From: Serendipita indica DSM 11827
Taxonomy: Eukaryota > Basidiomycota > Agaricomycetes > Sebacinales > Serendipitaceae
Assembly: GCA_910890315.1 (NCBI GenBank)
Contig: CAJVGD010000020.1
Location: 1 to 64,000 of the forward strand
Reading direction: 5' to 3'
DNA: 64,000 nucleotides
The position numbers and the translations under genes are program-made. A model generated the notes under the pieces. The model saw nothing but the letters and a program-made list of their open reading frames with translations, searched no databases and was not told the DNA's origin. Below are positions 58,002 through 64,000 of the stretch, one piece after another; within the stretch, counting starts at the first letter, position 1, and every line of letters starts with the position of its first letter.

Positions 58002-60064
58002 CATGTCCAAGCTCCCTTTCTCTCTCGACTCGGTTTCCGCCTCGCATGCTTGGGCAGCTGGTGCTGTTGTTGCAGGGTTAGCGACCTGGTATATTGCGTC
58101 GAGCACCAACTCAGCAAAGGCAAGACGAGCTGGTGCTGTCCTCGCTCCTGGACCAAAGCGAGCCCTCTTGGTTGGCAATCTCTTCAACTTCCCGAAAGGA
58201 AGATGGTATGAGACGTTCACTCAGTGGGCAGAAGAGTACGGTACGTCTCGTTGGCTTCTTTAGAGGATTATGGCTGACCATCAATCGCAGGGGACATTAT
58301 CTACGTCGACCTCGGCGGGCTCCCGATGGTCATTCTAAACTCACTCGACGCCATAAACGACTTGGCGGAGAAGAAAATGAACATACACTCGAATAGACCT
58401 CACACTAACATGGTCTTTGATATGTAAGCACCTCACCTCTTGGTTTACAGTTAAACAGGCGAGTGACGGCTGTACGCACAGCATGGGATTTAGTTACTGG
58501 TTGCCTTTCATGCAACCCAACAAGGATTTCGCTGAACAGCGTCGTCTCTTTCAGAGAGCAATTGGTCCGCGAGCTGTGCAAGAGTACGACTTTGTTCTTT
58601 CTCAAGGATGCTCGGAGCTGTTACGACAGTTTAACGGCTTCAGTGGCGAACCACTCGGTCTAATAACCAAGTAGTTTCTTCCCTTTCGGTGTCAGCGAAA
58701 ATGATTGACGGAGCTGTAGGACCGTGGGCGATGTGCTCACACGGATATCTTATGGAGAACATTTCTTCATGCACCATGGACAGGAGTGTATACAAAAGAA
58801 TGTGGAGGGTCTACAACTGCTCTCATGGGTCGCTGTCAGCTTTTGGTTTGTCGATGTCGTTGGTGCTCGTATGTTCTTTCAAGCTCTTTGACAAACAGTA
58901 TCTAAAGAGGCTAGTGCGCTACGTACCTGCCTGGTTCCCAGGAGCCAAATTCAAACGTGTGGGGAATCAAGGAAAGCAGTATGCAGACAACATGCGGTAC
59001 TGGGCCTTTGATAAGGTGAAGGCTGCTATGGTAAGTTTCCAGCATCAAGATGAAACGGGTGTCATATGTCCGTAGGCTGAAGGAATCACGGATGATTCTA
59101 TCGTCTCCAAGTACCTGCACGAGGGTAGTATCTCCGAAGATAACCTTCGAGATGCTGTATCAGCTATATACGGTGGCGGAGTTGACACGGTTGGCCCTTA
59201 TATCTGAGATGGAGGACAGATCTAATAGCTCACCTAGACGACGTCTACGCTCACTCACTTCCTGTTCAGCGTTACCCTGTATCCTAGTTGGCAAGTTCGG
59301 ATTCAAGAAGAGATGGACCAAGTACTTGGCCGAGGTCATCTACCAACGTTTGATGATCTTCCAAAACTCAGCATCCTCAATGCCGTCTTCAAAGAATCCC
59401 TTCGGTGGATCCCGGTTGCGCCAATCGGTCAGTCTCCTCCGTGTGCCCTAAGGTCGATACTCATCGTATCCACTGCAGGCCTTGCTCACATGAGCTCGAG
59501 CGAAGATGTCTGGAACGGATTCTACATCCCCAAAGGTTCATTCATACATTGCAATATTGGTTCGTCATTCTTTCATACCATATCTGCGCTGATCTTCTGA
59601 AGGGTCCGCCGTCAGACTTTTTTGCTAGTGCACGATTGATAATTTATCTAGGTATGTCCTTAGGGACCCTCAGATATGGGGAAAAGACAGTCAAGAATTC
59701 AACCCCAATCGTTTCCTTCCTGAGCATAACCCATCTATGTATGACCTTCCGGATATCTGGAGTGTTCCCTTTGGGTTCGGGCGGCGGCAAGTACTCCGAT
59801 TATTACATCTGACACCCCTAATATCGCATCATGTAGGGTATGCCCAGGAAAACACTTGGGACAGCGCACCGTGCTGCTATATGCTGCGGCCATTCTTTCG
59901 TCATACGAATTACTTCCATTTGAAGGGGAGCACCTAACTCCGAATGAGCCCTTCGAGGACGCTGTCATCAGGTCTGTATTAAATCACCGCTGCCGTGGAT
60001 TATAAAATTGACCCTTTTCAGACGTGTAGCCCACTTTCGATGCACTTTTAGGCCACGTGCATGA
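58002..60064 (+). CDS. Cytochrome P450, array copy 3
   Basis: Anchor SASHAWAAGAVVAGLATWYI, hinge APGPKRALLVGNLFNFPKGR, I-helix IYGGGVDTTTSTLTHF (Gly where copies 1 and 2 have Ala), K-helix KESLRW, EFNPNRFLPEHNP, haem loop FGFGRR-VCPGKHLG, C terminus VAHFRCTFRPRA. Two splice oddities: the intron inside the haem-loop Arg codon (59787-59836) begins GC where the sisters have GT, and the intron after the single-G exon (59603) begins GTCCGC, a poor donor. The aligned proline of VIP is missing (DVVGALRYVP). Otherwise open and apparently functional, though its splicing may be weaker. Confidence 0.9.
59603..59603 (+). other. Putative single-nucleotide exon, P450 copy 3
   Basis: G between introns 59560-59602 (43 nt, GTTCGT to TGAAG, branch-like CTGAT) and 59604-59651 (48 nt, GTCCGC to TCTAG). 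Completes GGG, Gly, before YVLRDPQIW. Confidence 0.62.
59787..59836 (+). other. GC-AG intron in P450 copy 3
   Basis: 50-nt intron, donor GCAAGT, acceptor TGTAG, splitting the Arg codon just before the haem Cys. Copies 1, 2 and 4 have GTCGGC, GTTCGT and GTCAGT at the same site. Confidence 0.85.
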
Positions 60065-60821
60065 ACCGTTCACCTAACAGGCGGTATTTGAGCCCAACAA
60101 TGCCTTATTTCATCCTCTTTCCGTTGCTGCAATGCCCAGATATTTGATGATCCTGTCGTCGTGGTTTGGATTCCGATCTTACCTGGCTCAGAAGCTTATA
60201 CAACTCTCGATGCACGTTTAAGCTGTATACATGAGTCAATCCACGCCTTTTGGTCTATTTCCGAGTATCTATTTGTCACCAACCCAAGATTCAGTGTTAT
60301 ACTTGTTGTGTTTAGAGCTATTTCCGAATTCAAGCATGCACGGTTTCATCCTTCCCCGTTGTTTGCCTGTGCAGTAAGCAATATTGAGTAGTTTTGCCGA
60401 TGATTCCCTAAGGTACAGATGGAGGTACTAAATGGTGATGAGGGTTATCAATCAAATGGACAAATAGCCCGAGCCCGCGAAGGGGACAAGTAGGGGGAGG
60501 CCAGTCGGCATTCAACCGAAAGTTCGCTTGCTGGAGCCAAACTATGTCAGTAGGGCTTCCAAAGTGGATTCTTTTGATGATATGAAGAACCCTATTCTCT
60601 GTTCCTTGAATCCTCGGCCCCTGTACCGCGCCGGACGGAGCTAGCTGGGAAGGTGTTCGCACATCTGACTTATGAATGGACATCTCCAGTAACGGGGCCC
60701 GTCCTTTTCAATTTATGGTGCTCCTTACCGCTCGTCCATCATTCGCCTCTATTGCGCGCGCTTTTCTCTGCTTGAATTAACTTCGGACTTTCTCAGTGTC
60801 TGTATCACCTGACCGCCCAGA
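60065..60821. other. Spacer between P450 copies 3 and 4
   Basis: About 750 bp, the longest gene-free gap before copy 4. Short frames only; nothing recognised. Confidence 0.45.
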
Positions 60822-60829
60822 TATATAAA
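60822..60829 (+). promoter_or_regulatory. TATA box of P450 copy 4
   Basis: TATATAAA lies 45 bp before the ATG at 60874, so the leader is very short. Confidence 0.6.
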
Positions 60830-60873
60830 GTAAACACTTCAGGGAGATCTCCTCTTCCACTCTCCTACATCCC

Positions 60874-62912
60874 ATGCTTCTTCAATCAATCTCGATATCG
60901 AACCCCCCAACGTGGGCTGGTGGCGCCATAGTTCTCGCTTTTGCAACCTGGTATCTGAACTCGAGTACAAATGCTGCGAAAGCAAAGCGTGCAGGGGCGG
61001 TCCTGGCACCGGGGCCAAGGCGTTTTCCCGTTGTTGGAAATCTCTTGAATTTTCCAAAAGGGAGATGGTATGAAGCGTTTACCCAATGGGCACAGGAGTA
61101 TGGTGCGCCTTTCTCCACTATTGGAACTAAATAGTGATGGCATCGAACCATAGGAGACATTATTTACGTCGATGTGGCCGGGATTCCGATGATTGTTCTG
61201 AATTCTCTGGATGCTATTCATGAGCTCATGGATAAGAGAATGAACATACATTCTGGCAGGCCTCAATCTACACTCGTCAGCAACATGTAGGCCTTCGATT
61301 GTGATATCAATGGCAAGGCATTGACGAGGGCACAGGATGAGTTTTGGATACTTTTTGGCTTTCATGCAACCCACCAAAGAGCTCACCGACCAAAGACGCC
61401 TCTTTCAAAAATCCATAGGTCCTCGTGGGGTAGAGGAATATGATTCATTCCTCATCCACGGTTCATCGGAACTCTTGCAGGGACTCGACGGCTTTTCTGG
61501 CCAACCCATGGATGTACTAGTCAAGTAGTGGCCCCATTCTTCCTTGACATGACTGAGATGACTGATGGGGCACCAGGACGCTTGGGAATGCACTCACACG
61601 AATCGCCTATGGCGAGCACTTTTTCCAACATCACGGGGAGGAGATCATCGAGAAAAATGTAGAGGCCCTAGAGCTGCTCTCCTGGGCCGTAACCAAGTTC
61701 TGGTTGGTCGATCTAATACCTGCTCGTACGTTCCTCTTTGCCTGTCGCGTCTCTTGTGTAATTCATAGATAATAGTGCGTTACATTCCGGCATGGTTCCC
61801 AGGAGCAAACTTCAAACATGTCGGTAACAAAGGAAAGAACTGTGCAGACACAATTAGGTACTGGCCCATTGATCGGGTAAATGCTGCCAGCGTGAGTTTC
61901 TTGGAGATAGACGGAGCCACCCTCACAATTCTCTAGTCCAAGGGAATTTCGGACAATTCCATTCTTTCCAAATATCGAAATGAAGGTGGTTTCTCAGAAG
62001 AGAGCGTTCGAGATGCAGTTGCCATTATGTACATTGGAGGGATCGACACGGTCAGTTCATGGATCAGGGGCAAGTTCTGAATTAACATGATATCCAGACA
62101 ACTGCTACAGTTACACACTTTCTTTTCAGTATTACCTTGTACTCCAATTGGCAAAAGCTGATTCAAGAAGAAATGGATCAAGTACTCGGACGTGGTACCA
62201 TACCGACAATTGAAGACATTCCGAAGTTGAAAATATTCAACGCTGTTTTCAAGGAGTCCCTTCGATGGATCCCAGCTGCCCCAATAGGTCCGTCTCTTTC
62301 AATAAGGGATTTCAGCCTTATTCGCCACAGGCCTTCCGCATGTAAGCTCGAAGGAGGATGTCTGGAATGGATATTACATTCCAAGGGGCTCTATAGTCCA
62401 TTGCAATATCGGTATGTAATCCCTCTCGTCCGAGTCACGCTCATTTCTCCTAGGGTTCGTATGGAAGCCATGATGTATTCGCAGTTGACCAGTCACATAG
62501 CTTCGTGCTCAAGGATCCTCGAATATGGGGAAAAGATAGCCAAGAATTCAATCCTAATCGCTTCCTGCCAGAGCATAATCCATCGGTGGACGAGCTCCCT
62601 GACATATGGAGTATCCCGTTCGGGTTTGGACGACGGTCAGTGCCTTGTATCATATGAGCGACAGCTAATCTACTTTATTTATCCAGTATCTGTCCAGGAC
62701 GGCACCTTGCACATCGGACTGTTTTGTTTTATTCCGCGATAATCTTGTCCACATATGAAATTCTACCGTACGAAGGCGAACGTCTCACGTCGAGCCCATC
62801 ATTTGATGATGCCGCAGTTAGGTATGTATAACCTTGGTCCTGACTATTGGTCTTACCAATAGCTCCTAGACGCTTATCCAACTTTCGATGTACATTCAAG
62901 CCACGTACCTGA
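60874..62912 (+). CDS. Cytochrome P450, array copy 4
   Basis: Most diverged member. Anchor PTWAGGAIVLAFATWYLNSS, hinge APGPRRFPVVGNLLNFPKGR, I-helix MYIGGIDTTTATVTHF (Ile-Gly-Gly-Ile instead of the Gly-Ala-Gly-Val of copy 2), K-helix KESLRW, EFNPNRFLPEHNP, haem loop FGFGRR-ICPGRHLA, C terminus LSNFRCTFKPRT. The single-G exon is at 62454. The F-G region also differs (RYWPIDRVNAASSKGISDN against RYWSFDQVKAA in copy 2), suggesting another substrate or relaxed constraint. No stop or frame break seen in the spliced model. Confidence 0.9.
62454..62454 (+). other. Putative single-nucleotide exon, P450 copy 4
   Basis: G between introns 62412-62453 (42 nt, GTATGT to CCTAG) and 62455-62500 (46 nt, GTTCGT to CATAG, branch-like TTGAC). 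Completes GGC, Gly, before FVLKDPRIW. Confidence 0.7.
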
Positions 62913-63786
62913 CGGTGCTTAGAATGAATGTTCAATTTATCATAAACCACTCAATAGCTGGGGATACCGGGACGTAGTACATAGACGCTTTGGCATGCCT
63001 CCAATGGAATAAATAAAATATGATACTGAGAGTGTGCTCTAATGAGGTACCAAAGGATGATTTCATTGGCTACAAAAGCGGCGTATCGGACCCAATTTGC
63101 TGCGAATCATGTCTCAAACGTACGTGAGAAGAACCGCAATAAGTTTATCTCAATGTAAGCCAGTCAATTATGAGGTACTACTCTCGCCGACTATATCAAA
63201 GGGATTGTTCACTACACATTGGGTGGTTACCAGCCGCGTGCAAAGTGAATGAGACCGTCCTTGGGATGAAAGGTAATTTCTACGAGTATATAAAGTATCA
63301 GGAATGCAGTGTAATTGATTATGTACGCTTTTGGTTGCTGCGTTCTATGACTGTGAGTATTCCGCATCGAGATACTCTATAGATGGGTCTCGAGGCGCAT
63401 TGATTGGTGAACGTCTTGCTGGCGCAAACGGCACAGAACGAAAATATCTGGCATTGGATGTCGTAGTTTACCCATAACGGCGTTCATGAGATATTTGAGA
63501 CTCCTGGTGGCCGCCTCGGGGATGGGTAGGTGTCAAGATTAGTCGGGTGCTATATAGTCTTGGCCTTCGACGCCAACCTGGACTCTAGAGGCAATGTCTA
63601 TCACCTCCTCCATTGGCATTATATGACTCTTGCAAAATCTTCTTGACTCTATAATTTGCTGTTCTCGCATGCGAGAGCTGATGCACCTTTTCGACGGTCT
63701 GCTCTACATCAGGTGCCTTCATTTGATAAAGGAATAGAGACCCCATTTGGTCGTGAATAGAGACTGCAAGTTACTGGTTGACTTGT
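62913..63786. other. Spacer between P450 copies 4 and 5
   Basis: About 870 bp. No gene recognised; a 70-codon plus-strand frame (63170-63382) has no features. Confidence 0.45.
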
Positions 63787-63812
63787 GGCCAACCTCTGAG
63801 GCCAACCTCTGA
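63787..63812 (+). repeat. 13-bp tandem direct duplication
   Basis: GGCCAACCTCTGA occurs twice without a gap (63787-63799, 63800-63812), just before a TATATA sequence at about 63820 in the promoter of P450 copy 5. Confidence 0.8.
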
Positions 63813-63911
63813 CACGCCTTATATACCGAGGTGTACCCACCGGCTATCTGAGCGCATCAAGTACAGCTGCTCTACCCTATTCGTCAGGACCCACTTGGAC
63901 ACTGCTATAAC

Positions 63912-64000
63912 ATGTCCCAAATGCTCTCGCCTTCCGCCTCGCACGCCTGGGCCGCTGGAGCTGTCATTGCAGGCCTTGTAACTTGGTATCTGGCATCGAA
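63912..64000 (+). CDS. Cytochrome P450, array copy 5 (cut by window end)
   Basis: Only the first 29 codons are in the window: MSQMLSPSASHAWAAGAVIA then GLVTWYLAS, the membrane anchor. The sequence is nearly the same as copy 2 (SASHTWAAGVVIAGLVTWYL), so this is a further tandem copy continuing beyond 64000. A TATA-like element precedes it by about 90 bp. Confidence 0.85.
   Translation, partial: MSQMLSPSASHAWAAGAVIAGLVTWYLAS

Overview
The window is nuclear DNA of a filamentous basidiomycete. Nearly every gene is cut by many short introns of about 45-60 nt, the genes are closely packed on both strands, and the gene set is typical of Agaricomycetes. The NACHT-WD40 receptor, the tandem P450 array and an M64-type secreted metallopeptidase suggest the Rhizoctonia/Ceratobasidium group; that placement is inference. 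I recognised no rRNA, tRNA, CRISPR array, integrated virus or intact transposon.

Layout. 0.4-5.0 kb: NACHT-WD40 (NLR-like) gene with a frame break in its last WD repeat. 6.8-9.3 kb: ferric reductase behind a pair of perfect iron-GATA sites. 10.1-10.7 kb: small secreted protein. 12.1-20 kb: mitochondrial ribosomal protein bL36m, DMT/SLC35-type transporter, SLX1 nuclease, a CaaX-tailed disordered protein and a hotdog thioesterase. 20-25 kb: Cdc7/SepH septation kinase. 25.5-30.3 kb: allantoate-permease-family transporter, NTA1 amidase and paraoxonase-like protein. 30.4-35 kb: methyltransferase and M64 peptidase. 35.5-40.7 kb: coiled-coil nuclear protein, Dsc3 and the mitochondrial SAM carrier. 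41.7-45.6 kb: multi-TM protein with a decayed tandem copy, then NDUFAF6. 46-52.4 kb: divergent septin, V-ATPase subunit B, and a SWIM-finger plus ATP-dependent DNA ligase whose promoter has twin MluI cell-cycle boxes. 52.8-64 kb: tandem array of at least five related cytochrome P450 genes, the fifth cut by the window end.

Most striking observation. In all four complete P450 genes the reading frame between the conserved HCN-I-G and VL-R/K-DP segments closes only if two consecutive minimal introns (42-48 nt each) are separated by a single-nucleotide exon, G. That nucleotide always completes a glycine codon (GGA, GGG, GGG, GGC). The arrangement is shared by all four paralogues. Three GC-AG introns were also inferred, one of them at a position where the sister P450s use GT.

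Functional themes are housekeeping (mitochondrial translation, SAM import, complex I assembly, vacuolar acidification, septation, DNA repair) mixed with accessory genes (NLR, secreted proteins, P450 array). Exon-intron models were read by eye from splice signals, reading frame and remembered family conservation. Exact exon ends are given only where the phase closes.
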